64,000 nt of DNA from Bacteroidales bacterium (lineage in GTDB: Bacteria > Bacteroidota > Bacteroidia > Bacteroidales > JAADJA01), in assembly GCA_021740645.1 (NCBI GenBank), contig JAIOZL010000005.1, positions 124,001 to 188,000 of the forward strand, given 5' to 3'. Within the stretch, counting starts at the first letter, position 1. Every line of letters starts with the position of its first letter. The notes under the pieces are model-generated. The model searched no databases. It saw only the letters and a program-made list of their open reading frames with translations, and was not told the origin of the DNA. Made by a program: the position numbers and the translations under genes. Shown here one piece after another: positions 1 to 7,718 of this stretch.

Positions 1-276
1 GACTATGAGATTTATGAAATAGCGGGTGAAAGGGGAGACTGGTATTACAATGGTGGCGATGGCCCTGATAACTTCTTTATCATTGAGTGCAATCCTTATG
101 GACCATATGTAGGCAGTTCATATAAAAGTAAAGCACTTGATGAAAAATACACCTTGCTTGAAGAGGATGATTCTACAATTAAAGTACAGGTAAAAGCTGA
201 CGGAATAGGAATGACAATTACATACAAAAAAATCGAGGTTGAAAGAAACCCTAAAGCGCTAACAAAAATAGAATAG
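1..276 (+). CDS. C-terminal end of an unrecognised protein (partial)
   Basis: The frame is open from the first base to a TAG at 274-276, so this is the last 91 residues of a gene that starts before the window. The visible part begins with a Tyr/Gly/Asp-rich stretch (GDWYYNGGDGP) and continues with alternating polar and hydrophobic residues typical of beta-structure; the tail is charged. No family motif is recognised and the N-terminus is missing, so no function is proposed. A good intrinsic terminator follows 27 bases after the stop, which supports a real gene end. Confidence 0.65.
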   Translation, partial: DYEIYEIAGERGDWYYNGGDGPDNFFIIECNPYGPYVGSSYKSKALDEKYTLLEEDDSTIKVQVKADGIGMTITYKKIEVERNPKALTKIE

Positions 277-302
277 ATAAACAGTGACTCAATATAACTC
301 CA

Positions 303-339
303 CCAGTCAAAATGAATTTTTTGGCTGGTTTTCCTTTTT
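303..339 (+). terminator. Rho-independent terminator
   Basis: A 10-bp stem (303-312 with 319-328, one G-T wobble) closes a 6-base loop and is followed by a T-rich tract to 339. It ends the partial plus-strand gene and lies just beyond the stop of the convergent ispD, for which it could also serve. Confidence 0.8.
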
Positions 340-359
340 GTAGGGAAATATTATTTAAT

Positions 360-1031
360 CTAAGCCAAGAGAGCTTGAGCAATTTTAATATCAGAAGGAC
401 TGGTAATTTTAATATTTTCAGGATTACCATCTACCAGATGAATTTTAATTCCTAAACTCTCTACTACTGTTGCATCATCTGTAAATTCTTCTCTGTATTC
501 CTGTTTGTAAGCCTTTATTATCAGATCTGATTGAAAACATTGCGGGGTTTGAATTAACCTGAAGTTATTCCGGGCCACCGGATAATTATGATCATTTTTG
601 AGTTCTCTCATTGATTCATTGATGCTTGTCACAGGAATTCCGTTTCCATTTATTTCTGCTGAGGCAAATGCATTGTGGATGGTTGCCTTGCTTAAGAGCG
701 GCCTCACACCATCATGCACACCTACAATTCCTCTTTCATTGATCTGTCTAAGTCCATTTTTCACCGAAAGAAATCGGTTTTCACCCCCTTCAACAAGCGT
801 GTGATCGACATCAAAATCAAAACGTTTACATAACGACGACCAGTAATCGAAATAAGGAGCAGGTAAAACAAGAATAATCTCAAGGTCGTCAAATACTCCT
901 GAAAAGCATTCAAGGGTGTGCATCAAAATGGGTTTTCCAGCAACCTGAAGGAATTGTTTAGGAGTTTTGGATTGCATTCGTGATCCCAGACCACCAGCCA
1001 CGATAATTACATATTTTTTCACTTCGAACAT
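360..1031 (-). CDS. ispD: 2-C-methyl-D-erythritol 4-phosphate cytidylyltransferase IspD
   Basis: Transfers CMP from CTP to 2-C-methyl-D-erythritol 4-phosphate, the third step of the non-mevalonate isoprenoid pathway, in the cytoplasm. The protein has the nucleotidyltransferase loop AGGLGSRM (residues 12-19) followed by PKQF (about 24-27), the conserved VHDGVRP (about 105-111), and TDDATVVE near the C-terminus. At 223 residues it is the usual length for the family. A longer frame could begin at a TTG at 1049, but that codon lies inside the terminator stem of queA, so the ATG at 1031 is the sensible start. It lies directly downstream of queA with only this terminator between them and no visible promoter of its own, so expression may depend on read-through. 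Confidence 0.93.
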   Translation of the reverse strand: MFEVKKYVIIVAGGLGSRMQSKTPKQFLQVAGKPILMHTLECFSGVFDDLEIILVLPAPYFDYWSSLCKRFDFDVDHTLVEGGENRFLSVKNGLRQINERGIVGVHDGVRPLLSKATIHNAFASAEINGNGIPVTSINESMRELKNDHNYPVARNNFRLIQTPQCFQSDLIIKAYKQEYREEFTDDATVVESLGIKIHLVDGNPENIKITSPSDIKIAQALLA

Positions 1032-1035
1032 TGAT

Positions 1036-1058
1036 AAAAAACCCCTCAACAGAGGGGT
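1036..1058 (-). terminator. Rho-independent terminator between queA and ispD
   Basis: On the minus strand, a 7-bp perfect stem (1052-1058 with 1041-1047) with a 4-base loop is followed by six T (complement of 1036-1041). It sits 6 bases after the queA stop and ends 5 bases before the ispD ATG. Confidence 0.85.
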
Positions 1059-1063
1059 AAATT

Positions 1064-2113
1064 TTATATAATAAGCATGGCGTCGCCGTAGGTGAAAAAC
1101 TGATATTTTTCTTCAACAGCAATTTTGTATGCTTTCATAAGAAGGTCGAAATCTGTGAAAGCTGCTACCAGCATCAAAACAGATGACATTGGTAGGTGAA
1201 AGTTTGTGATCATCGCGTCAGCTACCTGGAAATCATAGGGTGGAAAAATAAATTTATTGGTCCAGCCGCCATAAGGTTTTACCTTACCTGTAATTGAAAC
1301 AGCAGTTTCCATTGCTTTCATGGTGGTGGTCCCAATAGCACAAACTTTCCTTTTGTTTTCTTTCGCTTTATTAATTTTTTCCGCCTGAACTTCTTCAATA
1401 TACATTTCCTCAGAATCCATTTTGTGTTTCGTCAGGTCTTCTACTTCAATATCCCGGAAGTTTCCTAGTCCGGCATGTAATGTAATTTCGGCGAAATCAA
1501 TTCCCTTAAGTTCAAGGCGCTTCATTAATTCACGGCTAAAGTGAAATCCTGCTGTTGGAGCAGCCACTGCACCTTCATGCTTCGCATAGATGGTTTGATA
1601 ACGGTCTTCATCCTCAGCTGTGACATCTCTTTGATGTATTTTTGGCAGGGGGGTTTCACCTAAGCGCTGAAGGGTTTCCCTGAATTCGCTATAAGGACCA
1701 TCATACAAAAATCGTAAGGTACGACCCCTAGAGGTAGTATTGTCAATTACTTCTGCTACCAACTCTTCATTTTCACCAAAGTATAATTTGTTACCAATCC
1801 GGATTTTACGTGCTGGATCAACCAGTACATCCCACAATAGGCTGTCGCGGTTGAGCTCTCTCAAAAGAAAAACTTCAATGCGTGCCCCGGTTTTTTCCTT
1901 TTCACCATAAAGCCTGGCTGGAAATACTTTGGTATTATTAATTACAAATACATCACCATCATCGAAGTAATCAAGAATATCAGTGAATTTTTTATGTTCA
2001 ATGGTTTGTTTCTTGCGGTTTAGAACCATTAATCGTGATTCATCTCTGTTATGGGGAGGATTTTTCGCAATTAATTCTTCGGGTAAGTAAAACTTAAATT
2101 GAGATAATTTCAT
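1064..2113 (-). CDS. queA: S-adenosylmethionine:tRNA ribosyltransferase-isomerase QueA
   Basis: Adds the ribosyl part of AdoMet to 7-aminomethyl-7-deazaguanine in tRNA, giving epoxyqueuosine. The 349-residue protein starts [16 protein letters not shown], and carries the family's [10 protein letters not shown] region, the APTAGFHFS motif in the middle, [12 protein letters not shown], and the C-terminal TNFHLPMSS. Length and motif order match QueA over its whole extent. The ATG at 2113 is 48 bases downstream of a consensus Bacteroidota -7 box, so it heads its own transcript, which ends at the terminator just after its stop. It belongs to the conserved Bacteroidota neighbourhood ftsX-DUF3098-uppP-truB-queA. 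Confidence 0.96.
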   Translation of the reverse strand: MKLSQFKFYLPEELIAKNPPHNRDESRLMVLNRKKQTIEHKKFTDILDYFDDGDVFVINNTKVFPARLYGEKEKTGARIEVFLLRELNRDSLLWDVLVDPARKIRIGNKLYFGENEELVAEVIDNTTSRGRTLRFLYDGPYSEFRETLQRLGETPLPKIHQRDVTAEDEDRYQTIYAKHEGAVAAPTAGFHFSRELMKRLELKGIDFAEITLHAGLGNFRDIEVEDLTKHKMDSEEMYIEEVQAEKINKAKENKRKVCAIGTTTMKAMETAVSITGKVKPYGGWTNKFIFPPYDFQVADAMITNFHLPMSSVLMLVAAFTDFDLLMKAYKIAVEEKYQFFTYGDAMLII

Positions 2114-2160
2114 AATAATAAGCCACTTATTTAATAATCACCTTACTTAAAAAAGGGGTG

Positions 2161-2192
2161 CAAAATTAGTATAAATTTAACGAAATGTCAAA
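2161..2192 (-). promoter_or_regulatory. Bacteroidota-type promoter of queA
   Basis: On the minus strand TTTG (complement of 2189-2192) and TAATTTTG (complement of 2161-2168) are 20 bases apart, matching the -33 TTTG / -7 TAnnTTTG consensus. Predicted leader is about 40 bases. Confidence 0.7.
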
Positions 2193-2227
2193 GAATAAAT
2201 TATGTTTTTTAAATATAACAAATGCTA

Positions 2228-2932
2228 TTAGCTTTTGTTAATCATATTTTCAAAGAATTCCAGGCTAATAGCATCTTTTAATTGAAAGTGTCCAATCCTT
2301 GTTCGGCAAAGACCTGTTAGATAAGCACCACTAGAAAGTTCCCGGCCAAAATCTCTGGCCAAAGAACGTATGTAAGTACCTTTGCTGCAGATTACTTTGA
2401 AATAAACATTCGGTAATTGAAAATCAGTGATTTTAAACTCACTTATGGTCACATTTCGTGCTTTTAATTCCTCTTCCTGATTGTTTCTTGCAAGATTGTA
2501 GGCTCTTGTACCATTTACTTTAATCGCAGAAAAGAGGGGTGGGACCTGATCGATCTCACCAATAAATTTATGGGTGATATCTTTTGCGGACTCAAATGTG
2601 ATATGATCTGTTGGAAACCTTTCGCATATTTCGGTTTCCCCATCGTATGAAGGAGTAACGGCGCCAAGATAGAATGTACCGGTATATTCTTTTTCAAATA
2701 ATTGAAGTTCATTGATTTTCTTTGTGAACTTTCCTGTGCAAACAATCAGCAAGCCTGTGGCCAGGGGATCCAATGTTCCTGCATGGCCAACTTTTATTTT
2801 TTTTTGCCCGGTTGTTTTTGAGATCAGGCCTCTAATTTTATTTACCACATCAAAAGAGGTCCAGCCCAGAGGTTTATCAATTAAAAGAATTTCTCCTTCC
2901 TGGAAGTTATATTTTTTAGATGGTTGACCCAT
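2228..2932 (-). CDS. truB: tRNA pseudouridine(55) synthase TruB
   Basis: Isomerises U55 in the T-loop of tRNAs to pseudouridine. The start of the protein ([18 protein letters not shown]) and the catalytic block [15 protein letters not shown], with the catalytic Asp at about residue 55, are diagnostic of TruB. A later [13 protein letters not shown] motif is also typical. The ATG at 2932 is chosen because it overlaps the uppP stop as TAATG, which implies translational coupling; the longer frame up to 2983 would intrude into uppP and lacks family similarity. The product is 234 residues, normal for the short TruB of this phylum. Confidence 0.95.
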   Translation of the reverse strand: MGQPSKKYNFQEGEILLIDKPLGWTSFDVVNKIRGLISKTTGQKKIKVGHAGTLDPLATGLLIVCTGKFTKKINELQLFEKEYTGTFYLGAVTPSYDGETEICERFPTDHITFESAKDITHKFIGEIDQVPPLFSAIKVNGTRAYNLARNNQEEELKARNVTISEFKITDFQLPNVYFKVICSKGTYIRSLARDFGRELSSGAYLTGLCRTRIGHFQLKDAISLEFFENMINKS

Positions 2933-3726
2933 TAAACAAAAAACAGTTGATATGAAATTGCCATGATTCCTATAATGCTGCAATAAATTGCAAAATAGAT
3001 CAACTTACCTTTTTTAACAACACCAACCATCCACTTACATGCAAGTAATCCTGAAATAAAAGCGGCAATAAAACCAACTGTTAAAGCCATCACACTTATT
3101 CCTGATTCGCCGGAAAGTTTACCATCCATTAAATCTTTTAGGTTGGCACCAATGATAGGCACTAAAACCATTAAAAAAGAGAATTTTGCAATCCCGTCTT
3201 TTTTATTCTTTAATAGTAAACCGGTTGAAATTGTGGAGCCAGAACGGCTAATGCCGGGTATTACAGCCATTGCCTGCGCTACACCAATTATAAATGAATC
3301 TGCATAAGATATGCTCTTTTCCCGTTGTTTGGCATAATATGAAAATGTGAGTAGCAGGGCAGTAACCAATAACATTGAGCCCACTAAAAGCATATTTCCG
3401 GTAAACATCATTTCAATTTCATCGGCAAGGGTAAAACCAAGGAAAAGTACTGGGATCATTGAGATGATGATTTTAACAATATATTTTGTTTCATCATTCC
3501 ACTTAAAAGCAAACAGTCCTTTGAAAAGAACGAAAATGTCTTTCCAAAAAACAACCACTGTGCTAAGAACTGTTGCGCCATGAACAACTACGGTAAAAAT
3601 CAGGCTTTTTTCAGCATTCACACCTAAAATTACTTTACCAATTTCGAGGTGTCCACTGCTGCTAACCGGCAAAAATTCGGTAAGGCCCTGAACAATACCT
3701 AATATAAGTGCTTCAATCCAATTCAT
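2932..3726 (-). CDS. uppP: Undecaprenyl-diphosphate phosphatase UppP (BacA)
   Basis: Inner-membrane enzyme that dephosphorylates undecaprenyl diphosphate, recycling the lipid carrier for peptidoglycan and surface polysaccharide synthesis; high activity gives bacitracin resistance. Both family signatures are present: GIVQGLTEFLPVSSSGH near the N-terminus and PGISRSGSTIS in the second half, the latter with the catalytic Arg/Ser region. Several hydrophobic helices follow. The ATG at 3726 (MNWIEALILGIVQG) gives a 264-residue protein of standard length; the extra 12 residues of the longer frame look spurious. Coupled to truB through a TAATG overlap. Confidence 0.95.
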   Translation of the reverse strand: MNWIEALILGIVQGLTEFLPVSSSGHLEIGKVILGVNAEKSLIFTVVVHGATVLSTVVVFWKDIFVLFKGLFAFKWNDETKYIVKIIISMIPVLFLGFTLADEIEMMFTGNMLLVGSMLLVTALLLTFSYYAKQREKSISYADSFIIGVAQAMAVIPGISRSGSTISTGLLLKNKKDGIAKFSFLMVLVPIIGANLKDLMDGKLSGESGISVMALTVGFIAAFISGLLACKWMVGVVKKGKLIYFAIYCSIIGIMAISYQLFFV

Positions 3727-3828
3727 AATAAATGTATAAGGTTGAGTGAGTAACGAAATCAATGACAGGGTTTCGACTTATTTGGATCATAAGTTTAAGT
3801 AGTACTTCCTCCAGTATATCCTTAGAAA

Positions 3829-4119
3829 TTATTCTTTAGGTTTTTTCATAATGGCATATATTTCCACTACATAACCTGCAAGGACAAGTATAGGGGCAAG
3901 CGTTAGCCTTCTGAAATTAAAAATATCTTCGCTGAATTCCTTCGGATTGTCAGAGCCTCCGCCAATCATAAGCAGGAAACCCACAAGGATTAATGCCAGA
4001 CCAATGAATAAGAGCTTATAATTTTGCTGACCAAATGCAAAACCAGCAGCCATATCAGTCTGCTTCTCAGCAGCCACGTTTTGTTTTTTTTCTTCTTTGT
4101 GTTGTAACTTCTTAGCCAT
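3829..4119 (-). CDS. DUF3098 small membrane protein
   Basis: A 96-residue protein with a Lys/Gln/Ala-rich cytosolic N-terminus, a phenylalanine-containing FAFGQQNYKLLFIG lead-in and two hydrophobic segments (about residues 34-52 and 73-90) separated by a short loop with GGGSDNPKEFSEDIF. This architecture and the position between ftsX and uppP match the DUF3098 family that is conserved in Bacteroidota. Its biochemical role is unknown; the neighbourhood suggests an inner-membrane protein connected to cell division or envelope growth. Confidence 0.85.
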   Translation of the reverse strand: MAKKLQHKEEKKQNVAAEKQTDMAAGFAFGQQNYKLLFIGLALILVGFLLMIGGGSDNPKEFSEDIFNFRRLTLAPILVLAGYVVEIYAIMKKPKE

Positions 4120-4152
4120 GTGATATAAATTTATGCAAAAGTATAATTAATA

Positions 4153-5031
4153 TTAATAATACAGTTTATCCGGGTTAATCTTAATGTATTTCCTTACAGC
4201 AAGGTAGTTAGACGTCCATGTGAGGAGAATCCCCAAAACCAGAACGATACCAAACAGGATAAGGTATAGATCGACATCCTGGAAATTGATCAGTTCAGGT
4301 AATTCTCTTTGAGAGAAATAAATGATCGCTGAGAGTAAGATAATTGAAAATATTGCACCGATAATTCCCTGTAATATCCCTTTCAAAATGAAGGGTTTGC
4401 TGATAAAGCCACGAGTTGCCCCAACCAATTGCATGCTCCTGATTATAAACCGTTTTGAATATACCGACAAGCGGATGGTATTGTTAATAAGGGCAGTAGC
4501 AATAATCAGTAGCAATGCACTGAAACCCAAAATAATTATTCCTATTTTCCGGATATTTTTGTTCACCACATCTACCAAAGATTCCTGGTACCACACCTCT
4601 TTTACATTGCTGTTTTCAAGTATTTTATCCTTGATGATCAAAAGGCTGTCGTTATTGGCATAATCAGCTTTAAACCTCACCTCAATAGTAGGAAGAAGTG
4701 GATTATATCCAAGGAAATTGGTGAAATCCTCTCCTAGCTCTTCTGTGAACTGTTTTGCTGCCTCTTCTTTTGTAATATATTTTGTGGACTTAACATAGGG
4801 TGTAGCATCCAGTATTTTCTGCAGCTGAATGATCCCTGCCTCCTTTACGTTATTTTTCATAATGATGGAAAAGCCAATATTTTCTTTCACATAATCCGAA
4901 AGCTTTTTGGTATGAAGAATGATCAGTCCGAGCAACCCAAGCATAAACAGAACAAGGGTAATACTTACTATTGTCGTAAAGTACGAACCTTTCAACCGTC
5001 GTCGATTATATTTTTCTTCCTGGATTGCCAT
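4153..5031 (-). CDS. ftsX: Cell division permease-like protein FtsX
   Basis: FtsX is the membrane half of the FtsEX complex, which couples ATP use by FtsE to activation of septal peptidoglycan hydrolases. The 292-residue product starts MAIQEEKYNRRRLKGSYF, has one N-terminal membrane helix (about 20-40), a periplasmic domain of about 130 residues and three C-terminal helices, with the FtsX/MacB-like segment RSMQLVGATRGFI between helices. The ATG at 5031 is preferred over one 33 bases upstream because Bacteroidota FtsX proteins begin with a similar basic segment. No ftsE is in this window, as is common in this phylum. It heads the cluster with DUF3098, uppP and truB. Confidence 0.9.
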   Translation of the reverse strand: MAIQEEKYNRRRLKGSYFTTIVSITLVLFMLGLLGLIILHTKKLSDYVKENIGFSIIMKNNVKEAGIIQLQKILDATPYVKSTKYITKEEAAKQFTEELGEDFTNFLGYNPLLPTIEVRFKADYANNDSLLIIKDKILENSNVKEVWYQESLVDVVNKNIRKIGIIILGFSALLLIIATALINNTIRLSVYSKRFIIRSMQLVGATRGFISKPFILKGILQGIIGAIFSIILLSAIIYFSQRELPELINFQDVDLYLILFGIVLVLGILLTWTSNYLAVRKYIKINPDKLYY

Positions 5032-5112
5032 AATTATTAGCCTTGCTAAAGTAGCTATTTTCAATCATCAAAAGTGCTAAACTTTGTTAATGTTTCAAAA
5101 AATCAACTTGCC

Positions 5113-5120
5113 TATCTTTG
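5113..5120 (+). promoter_or_regulatory. -7 promoter box of the GNAT gene
   Basis: TATCTTTG fits the Bacteroidota -7 consensus TAnnTTTG and lies 16 bases before the GTG start, implying a very short leader. No good -33 TTTG is seen at the right distance. Confidence 0.5.
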
Positions 5121-5136
5121 CAAAAAATAAAACAGT

Positions 5137-5565
5137 GTGACGAATATTGTAAAGTTTCGGTTCGAGAGTGTGGATTTGATGAGGATTTCAAACGAAATCA
5201 GGACAAAAGTGTTTATAGAAGAACAGAACGTCGACCCGGAGATTGAATATGAATATGAAGAACAAGGAAATTATTATTTGCTCTTTTATGATGAAACGCC
5301 CATTGCTACTGCCCGTTGGCGCACGACTGACAAGGGGATAAAATTGGAACGGTTCGCTTTGTTGAAAGAGCATAGAAATATGGGCCTGGGAACTATTTTG
5401 CTTGAGAAAATACTGTCCGATGTGAAAAAATTCAACAAACCCATTTATCTTCATTCCCAGGTGATTGCAAAAAACTATTACCAAAGGGCCGGATTTGTTG
5501 AAGAAGGGGATCATTTTTTTGAAGCTGATATTGAGCATGTGAAGATGGAATATAAAGGGATTTAG
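5137..5565 (+). CDS. GNAT family N-acetyltransferase
   Basis: A 142-residue acyl-CoA-dependent acetyltransferase of the compact GNAT fold, resembling the YjcF/ElaA type. Visible motifs are the N-terminal RTKVFIEEQNVDPEIEYE, the beta4 region TARWR, the acetyl-CoA pyrophosphate loop HRNMGLGTILL (motif A, normally R/Q-x-x-G-x-G/A), and HSQVIAKNYYQRAGF (motif B). The substrate cannot be told from sequence. It uses a GTG start at 5137; the next ATG would remove the first beta-strand. Its stop overlaps the stop of the convergent PHP gene by four bases. Confidence 0.88.
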   Translation: MTNIVKFRFESVDLMRISNEIRTKVFIEEQNVDPEIEYEYEEQGNYYLLFYDETPIATARWRTTDKGIKLERFALLKEHRNMGLGTILLEKILSDVKKFNKPIYLHSQVIAKNYYQRAGFVEEGDHFFEADIEHVKMEYKGI

Positions 5566-6407
5566 ATCTTTTGTGATTTTTTCTCTTTGCCAAAAAAATA
5601 TACAACCTCTTTAAATCCAATATCCTTTAGCAAATCAGCTGCTTCCTGCAAATACATATCCAGTTCATCCGGTTGATGTGCATCGGAACTCAAGGTTATG
5701 GGGATTTTTAGGTGATAAACCTGTTCAAGGATTTCAGCGGAAGGGAAATAGGTTGCGGCCCTCTTTTTATATAGCCCTCGTGTATTTACTTCAATTATAC
5801 AATTTGTTTCTTTTGAAATAAGTTTCAGCGTTTTCCAAACCAGGTCTTTGTACCAACCCTCCTGCTCTGAAAAAAACCGGTTCTTGTTATGCATTTTAAT
5901 CTTATCCAGGTGGGCAATGATATCCGGTTTCTGGGTTAGGATCATTTCGTTTAATTGGTTGTAGTAAGCCTCAACGCCTTTCCGGGCATGGCCGCCATAC
6001 AGCACTTGCAGGCCTTCATCATAGTTAGCCGGGTCAGGCCCGTCAATAAACCATAAGTCTTTTACGCCTTTCTTTTTAATCAGGTGAACACCACCGATGG
6101 TGTAATCCAAATCACCTACTTTAACGAATTCAGCGAAATCTTTCGTAATTCCCGGAATAAAATCGATCTCCAGGGCAAGCAAAATATGGATATGATCTTT
6201 ATATTGTTTACGCAAATTCCGGACGGCCTGGAAATAATCTTCCAGTTCTTCTTCCCGTATGGCAAATTTGTTATCAAATGGTACCGGCGCATGTCCTGAA
6301 AAACCAAGGGTATGAAAACCGAGGTCGATGGCTCTTTTTACATATTCTTCCGGGTCTTCTTTGCCATCGCAGAAATTAGTATGGGTATGGAGGTTGAATT
6401 TATTCAT
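5562..6407 (-). CDS. PHP-domain histidinol-phosphatase-like protein
   Basis: Metal-dependent phosphoesterase of the PHP family, similar to HisK/HisJ histidinol-phosphatases, which convert L-histidinol phosphate to L-histidinol. Metal ligands visible are the N-terminal HTHTNFCDG (about residues 7-15), the GFSGHAP motif, the Glu/Asp-rich LALEIDFIPG, IAHLDKIK, IEVNTRG and the C-terminal LSSDAHQPDEL. Length (281) fits. No other his genes are nearby, so the substrate is inferred from family only. Its ATG overlaps the U32 stop (TAATG), so the two are translationally coupled. Confidence 0.85.
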   Translation of the reverse strand: MNKFNLHTHTNFCDGKEDPEEYVKRAIDLGFHTLGFSGHAPVPFDNKFAIREEELEDYFQAVRNLRKQYKDHIHILLALEIDFIPGITKDFAEFVKVGDLDYTIGGVHLIKKKGVKDLWFIDGPDPANYDEGLQVLYGGHARKGVEAYYNQLNEMILTQKPDIIAHLDKIKMHNKNRFFSEQEGWYKDLVWKTLKLISKETNCIIEVNTRGLYKKRAATYFPSAEILEQVYHLKIPITLSSDAHQPDELDMYLQEAADLLKDIGFKEVVYFFGKEKKSQKI

Positions 6408-7654
6408 TAAAACTCCTCTTTTACTTTAACAACCTTATACACTTTATCACCCCTCCGCACCAGTTCTTTGGTAGGAAGTGAGCAATCTTCCCCCTTAATT
6501 GTTCTCTTCACTTTCTTTAAATCTACCCTGATCTCCGCTACAATATCCTCATACACTCCTGTGGTAGGCCCCATTATTTTAATTTCTTCGCCAATACTTA
6601 AATCATGGGTTTCCATTTTAATTTCAGCCACTCCTAATTTTGAAAAATAATTCGTGACTTTACCAATATAAATTTTCTTTTTGGTGGCAAGGGATCCATA
6701 TTGCTCTGTCCATTCACCCATTTTTTTCCCCATGTAATATCCATCCCAAAAACCACGGTTATAAACCGTTCCAAGTTCAATGTTCCAGAGTTCAAGTTTT
6801 TCCTTTGTAAATTCCCCTTCAAACCATGCATTAACAGCTTCACGATAAACTCTCGTAACGGTCTTTACATAATCGGCTGAGCGGCCACGGCCTTCAATTT
6901 TAAGCACCCTAACTCCAGCAGCAAGTATTTTATCCAAAAAGTCAAGCGTTTTCAAATCTTTGGGCGACATGATGTATTCGTTATCAACAAGCAGTTCTAT
7001 TCCGTCATCATCAGTGACGTGATAGGGCCGTCGGCATTGCTGCAGACAGGCACCGCGGTTTGCTGATGAATTCAGGTTGTCCAGACTGAGATAACATTTA
7101 CCGGAAACAGCCATGCATAAAGCCCCATGAGCAAAAACCTCAATTTGAACTAAATTTCCGGAAGGGCCTTTGATTTGTTGTTCTTCTATCGCTTTGGTAA
7201 TGGTTGCCACCTGGTTTAGATTTAGTTCCCTGGCCGTTACCATAACATCAGCAAATTGGGACCAAAACTTCACTGCGCCGATGTTGGTGATGTTAGTTTG
7301 GGTTGACATATGAACCTCAACACCCTCCTCTCTAGCATATTGAATAACCGATTGGTCTGATGCGATAATGGCAGAAATAGAATTCTTTTTCGCAGCGTCA
7401 ACGATAGCTTTCATCTCCTCCAGTTCCTCATCATAAACTACGGTATTGAGTGTAATGTAAGTTTTGATGTTATTTTCCTTTGCAATATTTGAAATCACGG
7501 AAAGGTCGTCCAGTGTGAAGTTTTTACTTGACTTCGACCTCATGTTCAAATGCCCGATACCAAAATAAACCGAATCAGCTCCCCCCTGAATAGCTGCATG
7601 AAGCGATTCATACGAACCAACCGGGGCCATTATTTCTATGTCTTTTGCTGTCAT
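6407..7654 (-). CDS. U32 family peptidase / TrhP-like tRNA hydroxylation protein
   Basis: The protein contains the U32 signature EVFAHGALCMAVSGKCYLS and a downstream Cys pair in RGACLQQCRRPY, the cysteines that in this family are thought to bind an iron-sulfur cluster. It begins with the typical IEIMAPVGSYESLHAAIQGG. Members named TrhP act in 5-hydroxyuridine formation at tRNA position 34; others are labelled collagenase-like peptidases. Which role applies here is not decided by sequence. The start is set at 7654 because a Bacteroidota -7 box (7676-7683) lies inside the extra coding stretch of the longer frame that starts at 7696. It is coupled to the PHP gene. Confidence 0.87.
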   Translation of the reverse strand: MTAKDIEIMAPVGSYESLHAAIQGGADSVYFGIGHLNMRSKSSKNFTLDDLSVISNIAKENNIKTYITLNTVVYDEELEEMKAIVDAAKKNSISAIIASDQSVIQYAREEGVEVHMSTQTNITNIGAVKFWSQFADVMVTARELNLNQVATITKAIEEQQIKGPSGNLVQIEVFAHGALCMAVSGKCYLSLDNLNSSANRGACLQQCRRPYHVTDDDGIELLVDNEYIMSPKDLKTLDFLDKILAAGVRVLKIEGRGRSADYVKTVTRVYREAVNAWFEGEFTKEKLELWNIELGTVYNRGFWDGYYMGKKMGEWTEQYGSLATKKKIYIGKVTNYFSKLGVAEIKMETHDLSIGEEIKIMGPTTGVYEDIVAEIRVDLKKVKRTIKGEDCSLPTKELVRRGDKVYKVVKVKEEF

Positions 7655-7675
7655 TTGAATATTTTGTATTTTCGG

Positions 7676-7683
7676 CAAAGTTA
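7676..7683 (-). promoter_or_regulatory. -7 promoter box of the U32/PHP operon
   Basis: TAACTTTG on the minus strand fits TAnnTTTG and stands 21 bases before the ATG at 7654. A TTG lies about 23 bases further upstream. It argues for the shorter start of the U32 gene. Confidence 0.5.
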
Positions 7684-7718
7684 ATAAGTTCTCCATGAAT
7701 AATAATCAATCATAATTA

